A stretch of DNA of 11,717 nucleotides from WTAW01 sp964540205 (GCA_964540205.1 CAZIMJ010000118.1:1-11717), one strand, 5' to 3'. Shown: positions 1 to 7,377, numbered from the stretch's first letter. The notes: generated from the letters alone by a model not told the origin. Numbers and translations: made by a program.

Positions 1-192
1 GCCCAGTTCCTCAATGATTTTGTATCTTCCCGCAAAAGTTGATCCTTTGGTTAAGGTCTTTACAGGTGTTTGGAGAGTTTTAGTAAGTGAGGGAGAGATC
101 CCCTCGGATGCAGGAAGCTGTGTTCCACAATCACCACAGAATTTAACAGTATCGGGATTATCGAAATTGCATTTAGGACACTGTGTTGTCAT
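1..192 (-). CDS. Zinc-ribbon Ser/Thr protein kinase, N-terminal part (cut by window edge)
   Basis: This is the first 64 codons of a gene that runs off the left edge. The protein begins MTTQCPKC and has paired cysteines at residues 5, 8, 19 and 22, a zinc-ribbon pattern with the same spacing as the complete kinase at the other end of the window. A linker rich in Thr, Ser and Pro follows, then KGSTFAGRYKIIEELG, which is the start of a protein kinase N-lobe just before the glycine-rich loop. The start codon is supported by AGAGGGG a few bases upstream and by the alignment with the paralogue at 8894-11374. Catalytic residues lie outside the window, so kinase activity is inferred from the paralogue (HRD and DFG motifs intact there). 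By analogy it is probably a membrane-anchored sensor kinase with a C-terminal repeat domain, but that part is not visible. Confidence 0.85.
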   Translation of the reverse strand, partial: MTTQCPKCNFDNPDTVKFCGDCGTQLPASEGISPSLTKTLQTPVKTLTKGSTFAGRYKIIEELG

Positions 193-214
193 CGTCCCCT
201 CTATTGATGAGGAT

Positions 215-243
215 AGAATATAAATTTATAGTGACAGAGTCAA
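215..243 (-). promoter_or_regulatory. Promoter of the left kinase gene
   Basis: Read on the minus strand, TTGACT (238-243) is followed by a 17-base spacer and TATTCT (215-220). This is a good sigma-70-like arrangement about 22 bases before the start codon. The same two hexamers with the same spacing occur before the paralogous kinase (11403-11431), which supports function. The spacer contains the perfect palindrome ATAAATTTAT (220-229). Confidence 0.6.
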
Positions 244-293
244 ATGGATTGATGCTGGATACGTCGTTGAATCAGACTTCTTCAAAACAATCG

Positions 294-321
294 TTTTCAA
301 AAAAACACATTATACTATAAA
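294..321 (+). promoter_or_regulatory. Possible promoter for the exporter operon
   Basis: TTTTCA (294-299), a 16-base spacer and TATAAA (316-321) lie in an AT-rich stretch. It would give a leader of roughly 235 bases before the first operon gene, which is long. A promoter nearer the palindrome at 503-522 is equally possible, but I see no convincing hexamer pair there. Weak evidence. Confidence 0.25.
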
Positions 322-502
322 ATCAAGGACGCCCATTTAGATTCTATCACTAAGGTGCAACAAGTGGTCTTAACGTCCCTAATTTGGAGACTTTATTCGA
401 GACCTTTCTATGACACGCTGAACATTGTCTCTTTGCGTCTTTTTCCGATTATTGTCCAGCCCATGTTTGAGGTCACCATAAATATCCGCATCTTAAATGG
501 CA

Positions 503-522
503 ACGTATTTAAGGAAATACGT
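503..522. promoter_or_regulatory. Perfect palindrome upstream of the operon, candidate operator
   Basis: ACGTATTT (503-510) and AAATACGT (515-522) form an exact inverted repeat with the 4-base spacer AAGG. It ends 41 bases before the start codon of the outer-membrane factor gene. The size and symmetry suit a dimeric repressor of the TetR/PadR kind. E. coli ybhG is controlled by a TetR-family protein, and no regulator gene is present in this window, so a regulator encoded elsewhere is inferred. It could instead form a weak RNA hairpin near the ribosome binding site. Confidence 0.45.
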
Positions 523-563
523 ATCCAGAGCATTTCCCATCTCTTGAAAAAAGGAATGTCGGA

Positions 564-1895
564 ATGAAAATTATCAACTATAGCCTTGTTATTATCCTTG
601 TCATCTGCAATTCTTTTCTTCCCGGCCAAATTCCAGAGAAGATTCCTTTGGATAAGGCCATCGAGGAGGGCCTAAAAAAGGATTCCGAATACCTGAACAG
701 TGTGCTCGACCAGGAGAAAGCGGAGATCCAAAGGCGTCTTGCTGAAAGAAGGAAGTTGTTCCGCCTTGATTTTGACGGAAGCTATATTTACAGGTCGGAA
801 ACTATGAAGATCGATTTCTTTTCGGGCCAGATTCCGGGATTCACCTCCTTCTCCAGCCAGCCGGTCGAAATCGGGCTCATGAACAATTTCGACTTCAATG
901 TTTCTCTTACCCAGCCCCTTTTCACCGGTGGGATTCTGACCAATTCTATTAAACTGGAGGAGGTCAGGAGAGCTGAAGCGGCCAATCAGACAATCCTGAA
1001 GAAGAATGAATTTTCCGGTCTAATAAAATCTTCTTTTTTCCAGTACCTTCTTCTCACTCGCAGGAGACAATCTCTGATAACCCTGGAGAAGACCCTCGAC
1101 CTGCACCGAAGGCGTCTCGAAGATCTCCTCGGTGAAGGCCTTGCCAGGAAAACAGACTTCCTGGAAACGCTTTCTAAAATCGAGGAGATCCTGTTGAACA
1201 AAAACGATATGGAACAGGCAATGGAGCTGGAAAAAATCCATTTTATTAAGCTCTGCGGCTATTCTCCCGAAGAAATCGACCCGCGCTTCAGCGAAAAAGC
1301 CCTCAGTAAGATCGAGGCCCTTTCTTATTTCCAGGAGTATCATCCCGTACTGAAAACCCTGCATAATCAAGCCGAAATCCTCAACCTCCAGAAAAAAATC
1401 GCCTCCGGAAGATATCTTCCCCAGGTCAGCGGCTTTACCGAAGTCCACTACGGAAGACCTGGCATCGATATGTACAAGAAGGAATGGACCCTTTACTTCC
1501 AGGGCGGGATCGCCGTTAGCCTGCCAGTGTTCGATTGGAATCGACTCGGGAGTGAAAAAACGTTGCTCGATTATCAGATACAAAAGCTCGAAAACCAGAA
1601 AGACCAATTTGTGAAGGATGTTACCAAAAGACTCGAGCAGCTTTACACCTCCCTGCATAAACTTGAAGAAAAAAAAGTCCACATCGACCAGCTGGTGTTG
1701 TACTCAGGGGAAGATGCAGAGTTAAAGGCTGCACTGTTCGAGGAAAAGCAGATGCCCAATGTCGATTATCTTTCCGCACTTCTGGCCAGGGAGAAAAATG
1801 TGCTGATGAGGGAGGAGATCCAAATCCACGTAGAGATGATCAGAGTGAATATCAACACCCTGATCGGGAACAACAAGGAGGGCGGAGATGTCTAG
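564..1895 (+). CDS. TolC-like outer-membrane efflux protein
   Basis: The protein has 443 residues, the usual length for the TolC/OEP family, which forms trimeric barrel-and-tunnel conduits through the outer membrane and periplasm. A hydrophobic signal segment spans residues 6-20. Two family repeats can be seen: the first has the strand SLTQPLFTGG (114-123) followed by long helices (about 124-225), and the second has GGIAVSLPVFDWNRLG (314-329), again followed by a long charged helix. The gene starts at an ATG preceded by AAGGA at 8-base spacing. It is the first gene of the operon, and its last codons overlap the start of the membrane-fusion gene. It is therefore very probably the dedicated exit duct of the exporter encoded downstream. 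In E. coli the related YbhGFSR system lacks its own linked outer-membrane gene. Confidence 0.93.
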   Translation: MKIINYSLVIILVICNSFLPGQIPEKIPLDKAIEEGLKKDSEYLNSVLDQEKAEIQRRLAERRKLFRLDFDGSYIYRSETMKIDFFSGQIPGFTSFSSQPVEIGLMNNFDFNVSLTQPLFTGGILTNSIKLEEVRRAEAANQTILKKNEFSGLIKSSFFQYLLLTRRRQSLITLEKTLDLHRRRLEDLLGEGLARKTDFLETLSKIEEILLNKNDMEQAMELEKIHFIKLCGYSPEEIDPRFSEKALSKIEALSYFQEYHPVLKTLHNQAEILNLQKKIASGRYLPQVSGFTEVHYGRPGIDMYKKEWTLYFQGGIAVSLPVFDWNRLGSEKTLLDYQIQKLENQKDQFVKDVTKRLEQLYTSLHKLEEKKVHIDQLVLYSGEDAELKAALFEEKQMPNVDYLSALLAREKNVLMREEIQIHVEMIRVNINTLIGNNKEGGDV

Positions 1896-2778
1896 AAAAT
1901 TCTTGGTTTTATTTTTCGGTCTAATGTTTTTTGTCGGCTGCAGCAGGAAGTCTCCGGAATTCATAACAGCTGCTGGTGTCGTAGACGGCGATGTGATCAC
2001 AGTCAAGTCTCCTGTTGCGGGAAAAGCTAAAATTTTAAGCTTCAAGGAGGGGGCCGGCGTCACCGAAGATGCCGTCCTTATGGTCGTCGATTCAGAGAAG
2101 ATAGAGAACCAGATCCAGGGCTTGGACATCCAGAAGAGAGAAATTAGCGTAAACCGAAAAAGACTCGAGCGTCAAGTCAACCTGCTCAAGACCACACAAG
2201 AATACTGGAAGGATCAGGTCGCAAGATTCGAGCGTCTTAAACAAAAAGAGTCAATTTCAGGCGACCAGCTTGAACAGGCTCGTCTTAAGTTAGAGGAAGT
2301 GGAGGCCTCGCTTTTCGACGCCCAGCAGTCACTGAACTCGCTCTCCATTCAGTCCGCCAATATCCATAACCAAAAGGAACAGCTGCGACTGGTACTGGAA
2401 GATCACAACATCACCTCCCCCGTCTCAGGTGTCGTTCTGGAGAGATTTGTATCCGAAGGCGAGACAGTCTTTCCTGGCACACCTGTGGCTGATATACTCG
2501 ACCGGGCCAGTCTTTTTGTGGAGACTTTTTTGGAAGAGCAGGAACTGTCCCTCCTGGAGTTAGGCCAGCACGCAGATATCCTCGTTGACGGCCAAGAAAG
2601 TCGGATTTTTGGCGGAACAATTATCAATTTCGGTCAGAAAGCGGAATTCTCGCCCAAATATATCATCTCCGAGAAAGAGAGGCGGTCTCTTCTCTACAGG
2701 ATTAAAATCCGGCTAGATGGGGACCTGGATGTGTTCAAGCTGGGGATGCCTGTCACAGTCAGGATTGGAAAATCATAA
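1888..2778 (+). CDS. HlyD/YbhG-type periplasmic membrane-fusion protein, probable lipoprotein
   Basis: This 296-residue adaptor links the inner-membrane ABC transporter to the outer-membrane duct. Residues 1-17 form a signal peptide ending in FFVGC, so Cys18 is a likely lipidation site (the -3 position is Phe, a slightly unusual lipobox). The two lipoyl half-motifs lie near residues 36-70 and 172-205 (NITSPVSGVV). They are separated by a charged alpha-helical hairpin (about 75-168) that should contact the TolC tunnel. The C-terminal beta-barrel region contains AEFSPKYI and SLLYRIKIRLDG (252-278), as in YbhG/YhiI-like proteins. The start overlaps the preceding stop by 8 bases and has a strong AAGGAGG upstream, suggesting translational coupling. 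The ATPase gene starts 9 bases after it. Confidence 0.92.
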   Translation: MSRKFLVLFFGLMFFVGCSRKSPEFITAAGVVDGDVITVKSPVAGKAKILSFKEGAGVTEDAVLMVVDSEKIENQIQGLDIQKREISVNRKRLERQVNLLKTTQEYWKDQVARFERLKQKESISGDQLEQARLKLEEVEASLFDAQQSLNSLSIQSANIHNQKEQLRLVLEDHNITSPVSGVVLERFVSEGETVFPGTPVADILDRASLFVETFLEEQELSLLELGQHADILVDGQESRIFGGTIINFGQKAEFSPKYIISEKERRSLLYRIKIRLDGDLDVFKLGMPVTVRIGKS

Positions 2779-2787
2779 GGTCAGGTC

Positions 2788-3699
2788 ATGATTCGAGTCC
2801 ACGAGCTTTCCAAGTCTTTCGGCTTAATCCAGGCAGTCGACAAGGTTTCATTCTCCGTAAAGCCGGGGACGATCACCATCCTGGCAGGCGCGGATGGAGC
2901 GGGAAAATCAACAATCCTGAAAATGATCCTGGGTTTGGTCAGAAAAGATGGGGGGGAAATCACCCTCGATGAAAAGCCAGTGAGAAAAGATTTTGACCGA
3001 ATCACAAAGATCACAGGCTACATGCCTGAGCAATTTTCCCTGTATACCGACCTCAGTGTGGACGAGAATCTGAACTTCTTTGCCGACATCCACCAGGTTC
3101 CGCACCAGGAGAGAGAAAGGCTGAAGCAAAAGCTCCTGGAAAAAACCGGGATGCTTCCTTTTAAAAACAGAAGGACAGGCGCCCTGTCCGGCGGGATGAA
3201 ACAGAAACTGACACTCTCCACCATTCTCATTGCCGTTCCTGAGATCATCATCCTGGACGAACCCACTACAGGGGTGGACCCCCTATCGCGTATCGAGTTC
3301 TTCAACATCATCGAAGAGCTGAAAGCAGAGGGAAAAACGATCATCATGGCCACCCCCTATCTGGATGAAGCGGAAAAAGGAGATGTGGTCATCTTCATTA
3401 AAAATGGGAAGATCCTCAAAAAAGGTGAGATCAAATTATTGAAGCAGAACTTTCCTGCGCGGCTGTTCAGGATTCTGCCTGAAGGGAATATCCTCGAAGT
3501 CATACAGAAGCTGCAGGCAAACGCCAAAATCAAGGACGATATCTACGTCCGTGGGAGATACATCAAATTCCTGCAGAAAGAGGGAAGTTTGCCTCTTGAG
3601 GAGATCCCAGCGCGCGAAATAAGGGAGGAGATCCCTTCACTGGAGGATATTTATATCTATTACGAAAGGAGCGTGCATGTCGGCAACAGCACAGAATGA
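2788..3699 (+). CDS. ABC exporter ATPase A (YbhF N-half type, H-loop histidine missing)
   Basis: A cytoplasmic nucleotide-binding protein of 303 residues that would power the ABC-2 permeases. Motifs in order: Walker A GADGAGKST (34-42), Q-loop Gln82 within GYMPEQFSLY, intact signature LSGGM (133-137), Walker B IIILDE (153-158) with the catalytic Glu, and D-loop GVDP (162-165). The H-loop reads ATPYLDEAE, with Pro190 where the switch histidine is expected. A C-terminal extension of about 90 residues (215-303) resembles the linker between the two ATPase halves of YbhF/RbbA-like proteins. Here the gene stops and the second ATPase starts within it (23-base overlap), so this is the split form of that architecture. 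TAAGGTCAGGTC precedes the start. It probably pairs with ATPase B rather than with itself. Confidence 0.93.
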   Translation: MIRVHELSKSFGLIQAVDKVSFSVKPGTITILAGADGAGKSTILKMILGLVRKDGGEITLDEKPVRKDFDRITKITGYMPEQFSLYTDLSVDENLNFFADIHQVPHQERERLKQKLLEKTGMLPFKNRRTGALSGGMKQKLTLSTILIAVPEIIILDEPTTGVDPLSRIEFFNIIEELKAEGKTIIMATPYLDEAEKGDVVIFIKNGKILKKGEIKLLKQNFPARLFRILPEGNILEVIQKLQANAKIKDDIYVRGRYIKFLQKEGSLPLEEIPAREIREEIPSLEDIYIYYERSVHVGNSTE

Positions 3700-4444
3700 A
3701 ATCTTGGGCACACAAAATCCTTTTATTCAAGTGCACAATCTGACAAAAACATTTGGAAAATTCACAGCCGTAGACCACATTAGCTTTGCTGTGGCCCCCG
3801 GAGAAATACTTGGATTTCTGGGCCCGAATGGAGCGGGTAAGACCACCACCATCAAGATGATCATCGGGCTGATGCGCATCACTTCGGGGGATGTTTGGAT
3901 TAAAGATCTGGATGTGAGGAAAGATCTGAAGAAAATCAAGACCTTTATCGGCTATATGTCCCAGAAGTTTTCGCTCTACCCGCTGCTGAACGCGTATGAA
4001 AATATGGAATTTTTAGGGGGCGTGTCGGGCCTGTCGTCTGCTGAAATCCGAAGACATAAAAGCGCCATATCCCGGCAGATTCCGGATAAAATTCTCAAGC
4101 AGAAAGTCATGAATATCCCCCCCGGAATTAAACAAAAGGTGGCGCTCTATACCTGTATCATGCCCGACCCGGAGATCATCTTTCTGGATGAACCGACATC
4201 CGGAGTCGATCCTGAAAACAGGAGGGATTTCTGGATGCAGATCTATAACCTCAAGAAAGCCGGAAAAACCATCCTGGTGACTACCCACAACCTGGATGAA
4301 GCCGAATATGCCGACCGGGTTATCATCATTCACCAGGGCAGTATAATCCGGCAAGGAAAACCTTTTAAGCTATTGGAGAAAGAAGGAACGGATTCGATGG
4401 AATCCCTGTTTAAGCGAGCTGTAGAGGGTCATGAAACGCATTGA
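3677..4444 (+). CDS. ABC exporter ATPase B (YbhF C-half type, degenerate signature)
   Basis: A second nucleotide-binding protein, 255 residues. Walker A is GPNGAGKTT (49-57), the Q-loop is Gln96 in GYMSQKFSLY, Walker B is IIFLDE (167-172), D-loop is GVDP and the H-loop histidine is present (His204 in TTHNLDEAE). The ABC signature is strongly altered: IPPGIKQK (147-154) replaces LSGGxxQ. As I recall, the second half of YbhF-like double ATPases has a related variant (LPLG), so this looks like a family trait taken further. Its defects are complementary to those of ATPase A, which implies an obligate heterodimer. The start lies 23 bases inside the preceding gene with AAAGGAG at 5-base spacing, and its end overlaps the first permease gene by 14 bases. 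Confidence 0.93.
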   Translation: MSATAQNEILGTQNPFIQVHNLTKTFGKFTAVDHISFAVAPGEILGFLGPNGAGKTTTIKMIIGLMRITSGDVWIKDLDVRKDLKKIKTFIGYMSQKFSLYPLLNAYENMEFLGGVSGLSSAEIRRHKSAISRQIPDKILKQKVMNIPPGIKQKVALYTCIMPDPEIIFLDEPTSGVDPENRRDFWMQIYNLKKAGKTILVTTHNLDEAEYADRVIIIHQGSIIRQGKPFKLLEKEGTDSMESLFKRAVEGHETH

Positions 4445-5555
4445 AGCCGTCATTATCAAGGAATTCCTCCACATCCTCCGGGATCCCAAGAGTCTTGTCG
4501 TGGTTTTTGTCCTCCCCCTCCTCATGATTCTTATTTTCGGATATGCCCTCTCGTTCGATGTGAAGAGGATCGAAACAGCCGTAATCGATTATTCTCACAG
4601 CGAACTGTCCAAGAATCTTATCCGCAAATTTTCGAATAACTCCTATTATGTTTTGGTCTCTTTGAATGAGCAGGGACAAGGAGCCGCCGGTATCGAGTTG
4701 GCTGAAGAGCTGCTCCGTGCGGGTGCAATCAAGCAATATCTGGTCATTCCTGCAGATTTTTCCAAAAACCTCCAGGGTGGGCATCCAGCGGAGATCGCTG
4801 TGGTCATCGACGGTAGCGATTCCAATGTGGCCAATGTCCTTCACCAGTATAACGATATGGTTTTGCTGGATTTCCTCTCTGAACGGCTCAACCTGAGAGA
4901 CCTGCTGAAAATCAGCACCAAGATGTTTTTTAATCCGGAGATGAAGAGTTCGACCTTCATTATCCCCGGGCTTGTGGCGGTGATCATGATCATGGTGACG
5001 GCTCTGCTGACTTCCTTAAGCGTCGCCCGCGAAAAGGAATCTGGCTCGATCGCGCTTCTATTCATTTCGCCATTGAAGTCGCGAGAGATCATCATCGGTA
5101 AGACCATTCCCTATGTTGTTGTCGCTCTGCTCGAAGGCACTGTCATCCTGCTGGTGGCCAGGTTTGGGTTCGGAATCCCCATCAGAGGAAATCTTCTGAT
5201 CCTTCTTTTGTTTTCTCTTGTCTACATCATCGCCGGTCTGTCGATCGGAATTACGATCTCCACTGTGGCCAGTTCCCAAAAGGTCGCCATGATAGCCACC
5301 CTATTGATCACCCTGCTCCCCTCGATTCTGCTGTCCGGGTTCATCTTCCCGCTGGATTCTTTGAGCCCGGTGCTGCGTTCATTTTCTTATCTCGTGCCCG
5401 CAACCTATTTTCTCAGAATTATCAGGGGAATTATTCTGAAAGGTGCGGCACTCCACTATTTTATTAAAGAGGGGCTGATACTTCTCGGTTTCAGCCTGCT
5501 TCTTATCAATGTCGCTTCCACCAAATTTTCTAGAGAGAGAAGGGCCGCCAGATGA
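4431..5555 (+). CDS. ABC-2 family permease, YbhS/YbhR type (first of two)
   Basis: An inner-membrane subunit of 374 residues with the typical ABC-2 exporter topology. One helix lies near the N-terminus (about 21-42). A large extracytoplasmic domain follows (about 43-175), including the family motif IDGSDSN (126-132). Five further helices lie at about 176-198, 226-248, 253-277, 284-306 and 343-361. The cytoplasmic segment AREKESGSIALLFISPLKS (199-217) is the conserved ABC-2 coupling region that contacts the ATPases. The gene overlaps ATPase B by 14 bases and shares an ATGA with the next permease, so the two are probably made together and pair as a heterodimer. Confidence 0.93.
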   Translation: MKRIEAVIIKEFLHILRDPKSLVVVFVLPLLMILIFGYALSFDVKRIETAVIDYSHSELSKNLIRKFSNNSYYVLVSLNEQGQGAAGIELAEELLRAGAIKQYLVIPADFSKNLQGGHPAEIAVVIDGSDSNVANVLHQYNDMVLLDFLSERLNLRDLLKISTKMFFNPEMKSSTFIIPGLVAVIMIMVTALLTSLSVAREKESGSIALLFISPLKSREIIIGKTIPYVVVALLEGTVILLVARFGFGIPIRGNLLILLLFSLVYIIAGLSIGITISTVASSQKVAMIATLLITLLPSILLSGFIFPLDSLSPVLRSFSYLVPATYFLRIIRGIILKGAALHYFIKEGLILLGFSLLLINVASTKFSRERRAAR

Positions 5556-6655
5556 GAGTCTTTTATCTGCTGAGAAAAGAACTGACTGAGATATTCAGGC
5601 AGAAAGAGATGCTGTTTCTCATGTTCGTCGCACCTGTTATTCAAACCGTTCTCCTCGGATATGTGGTTACGACGGATATCAAGAACATCCCCGTAGAGAT
5701 TGTCAATCTCTCGAAAAACAAGTCCGCTCAACGAATGATCAACCGGATAGAAAGCTCTCCTCTTTTCGATGTGAAGAGCGTTGTCAATCAACCGCAGAAC
5801 TATATTGCAGAATTCAAGAGAGGACGAGTCCGTTCTATCATCGTTTTCAGGGATGGGTATGATACAAAGCACAAGCCTCTGAATTATCCGGAAATTCAGA
5901 TTTTGATGGATGGCGTCGATTCCAACACAGCGCTCATCGCGGCCGGGTATTTCAATGGAATCACCAAGAAGTACATCTTGGAAGACATCGCCAAGAAAGA
6001 CGTGAAGTTCCCTCTGGAAAGCAGGACATTGATCCGTTTCAATCCCAATCTCAAGAGTATCAACTATATGGGGCCAGGAATCGTGGCTCTGCTTTTGACC
6101 ATCATCTCGATGTTCCTCACATCCATCGCTCTGGTCCGGGAGAAGGAACAGCAGACCATGGATACCCTGCTTATCAGCAGGCTGACTCCGATCGAGATCT
6201 ATATCGGAAAGGCCTTTCCGATGGCGATTCTTGGGTTGATCGAAATGGGTATCGGGATTTTGGTAGTGCTCCTGGTTTTCAGGATTCCTTTGCGTGGGAA
6301 CCTGCTGTATTTGCTGCTGGCCGCGGTGATTTTCCTATTTGCTATTCTGTCCTACTCGCTTCTGATCTCTACGCTTTGCACGAGCCAGCAGCAGGCTCTT
6401 TTTTTCAGCTGGTTTTCGATGGTCACTTTTTTGATGCTTTCGGGATTGTTTACACCCGTTGAGAACATTCCGACTGCCTTTCGATGGCTGGCGGATATCA
6501 ATCCACTCAGATACTTAATCAAGATTATCCGGGAGATTTTTCTCAAGGGGAACGGGATCTCTTATTTCAGCCGCGATTTGTTTATGATGGGAGTAATCAC
6601 AGTTGTGGTTTTGTCATTTTCTCTCTTGAATTTTAAACGTCTCGTCTCCAAATAA
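5552..6655 (+). CDS. ABC-2 family permease, YbhS/YbhR type (second of two)
   Basis: This 367-residue paralogue of the preceding permease has the same order of segments: helix at about 20-40, an extracytoplasmic domain with MDGVDSNTA (119-127), then helices at about 174-195, 222-243, 248-275, 283-303 and 345-361. The coupling segment VREKEQQTMDTLLISRLTP (195-213) is well conserved. Its start codon overlaps the previous stop in ATGA. It is the last gene of the operon; the next 166 bases contain no clear intrinsic terminator. Substrate cannot be read from the sequence. Related E. coli systems are linked to drug and cation efflux. Confidence 0.93.
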   Translation: MRVFYLLRKELTEIFRQKEMLFLMFVAPVIQTVLLGYVVTTDIKNIPVEIVNLSKNKSAQRMINRIESSPLFDVKSVVNQPQNYIAEFKRGRVRSIIVFRDGYDTKHKPLNYPEIQILMDGVDSNTALIAAGYFNGITKKYILEDIAKKDVKFPLESRTLIRFNPNLKSINYMGPGIVALLLTIISMFLTSIALVREKEQQTMDTLLISRLTPIEIYIGKAFPMAILGLIEMGIGILVVLLVFRIPLRGNLLYLLLAAVIFLFAILSYSLLISTLCTSQQQALFFSWFSMVTFLMLSGLFTPVENIPTAFRWLADINPLRYLIKIIREIFLKGNGISYFSRDLFMMGVITVVVLSFSLLNFKRLVSK

Positions 6656-6715
6656 TTCTGACCGTATAAACGCACTGGACAATGTTTATAGCACAGATTC
6701 AGGAATGCCAGAATG

Positions 6716-6745
6716 TGTATAGAAAGATTTTGTATAGAAAGATTT
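6716..6745. repeat. 15-bp perfect tandem duplication
   Basis: TGTATAGAAAGATTT occurs twice back to back (6716-6730 and 6731-6745) in the gap between the exporter operon and the small membrane protein gene. A recent slippage duplication is the simplest explanation. It lies just before a possible promoter. Confidence 0.8.
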
Positions 6746-6770
6746 GTCAGGAATAAACCTTAGTGATAAA
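6744..6770 (+). promoter_or_regulatory. Weak candidate promoter of the small membrane protein gene
   Basis: TTGTCA (6744-6749) matches the -35 consensus at five of six positions. GATAAA (6765-6770) follows after 15 bases, which is shorter than ideal. It sits about 50 bases before the gene start and would make that gene independent of the exporter operon. Weak evidence. Confidence 0.25.
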
Positions 6771-6821
6771 CTGGAAACAGAAATTTGAGCCCATCGATTT
6801 CGAGGACCGAAGTAAAGGAAC

Positions 6822-7259
6822 ATGGACATCCCAGCCACACAGAAAATGCCGCCGATTTTGAAACAAAGTCGTGCTAAGCTCTGGATACGCACCGGAATCC
6901 TGGCTGTTTTCGGGACTCTGTTCGGTCTGGCTCTCCACAGGGATTTAATGTCTGGAAAATTTCACTGGCCGTGGATCTTGCTGTCTTTTCTGCCCTGTTT
7001 GGCCATCGGCTTCTGGATGAGCCGGCTGGTCCCAATGCAGGGCCATGCGGCATTCCAGTGTGTCACTCTGTCATTTGACTACATCTATTTCTCCCTGATT
7101 CTATTTCTGGTAGCGGCTAAAGTTATCGCGACAAGGGTCAAAGGAATGACATTTTGGGCAGATGTAATCATGTGCGTGATCCTAGGATTGATGATCGGCC
7201 GTCTGAGTGGTATCTGCCTGCGCGTCCATGATCTCAAGGTTAGGATAAGAGATTTGTGA
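6822..7259 (+). CDS. Small four-helix membrane protein, function unknown
   Basis: I do not recognise this 145-residue protein. It has four hydrophobic stretches (about 23-40, 49-69, 82-104 and 111-132) and basic residues in the connecting loops and at the C-terminus (RVHDLKVRIRDL). A polar N-terminal tail of about 20 residues precedes the first helix. AAAGGAA lies only two or three bases before the ATG, which is tight; Met9 is an alternative start, but without a better ribosome binding site. Amino-acid composition and helix pattern argue for a real gene. The stop codon is immediately followed by a relic of a kinase gene on the other strand, so the 3' end may have been shaped by a rearrangement. 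No functional link to the exporter is evident beyond adjacency and common direction. Confidence 0.7.
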   Translation: MDIPATQKMPPILKQSRAKLWIRTGILAVFGTLFGLALHRDLMSGKFHWPWILLSFLPCLAIGFWMSRLVPMQGHAAFQCVTLSFDYIYFSLILFLVAAKVIATRVKGMTFWADVIMCVILGLMIGRLSGICLRVHDLKVRIRDL

Positions 7260-7327
7260 GGCTAGGCCATCAGGGAGTTCGTATTTGCCGACGAACGCAG
7301 TGCCTCGCTTCAATTCTGTGTTGCCAT
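7260..7327 (-). pseudogene. Decayed 5' fragment of a third zinc-ribbon kinase gene
   Basis: On the minus strand AGAGGAGA is followed by ATGGCAACACAG (start codon 7325-7327), nearly the same as the ATGACAACACAG of the left kinase. A stop follows after five codons. In another frame the DNA reads ELKRGTAFVGKYELPDGLA, which aligns without gaps with TLTKGSTFAGRYKIIEELG of the left kinase and QKGSTVAGRYTIIEELG of the right one. The zinc-ribbon part is missing, so an internal deletion with a frameshift is implied. The fragment ends at the stop codon of the membrane protein gene. The related promoter at 7350-7377 strengthens the call. Confidence 0.65.
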
Positions 7328-7349
7328 TCTTCTCCTCTTTGCTGAGGAT

Positions 7350-7377
7350 AGCACATAAATTTATTAAGGATAGTCAA
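7350..7377 (-). promoter_or_regulatory. Relic of a kinase promoter
   Basis: GAGGATAG (7344-7351) and ATAAATTTAT (7355-7364) are identical, with the same 3-base spacing, to 209-216 and 220-229 before the left kinase. The -35-like TTGACT is retained on the minus strand (7372-7377). The -10 has decayed to TGTGCT and the spacer is 16 bases, so it is probably weak or inactive. Confidence 0.6.

Noticed and set aside
355..567. 70-residue GTG-started frame overlapping the start of the TolC-like gene by 4 bases
   Set aside because: No ribosome binding site, no recognisable domain, and it spans the palindrome at 503-522. The overlap with the next start looks like chance, although a leader peptide cannot be fully excluded.
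1020..1682. 220-residue minus-strand frame within the TolC-like gene
   Set aside because: It is the shadow of a well-supported coding frame; its Phe- and Leu-rich composition mirrors the Lys/Glu helices on the other strand.
2890..2914. Non-functional Walker A in ATPase A (GADGAGKST)
   Set aside because: It still fits GxxGxGK[ST]; Ala-Asp in place of the common Pro-Asn is tolerated, so it is not counted as a defect.
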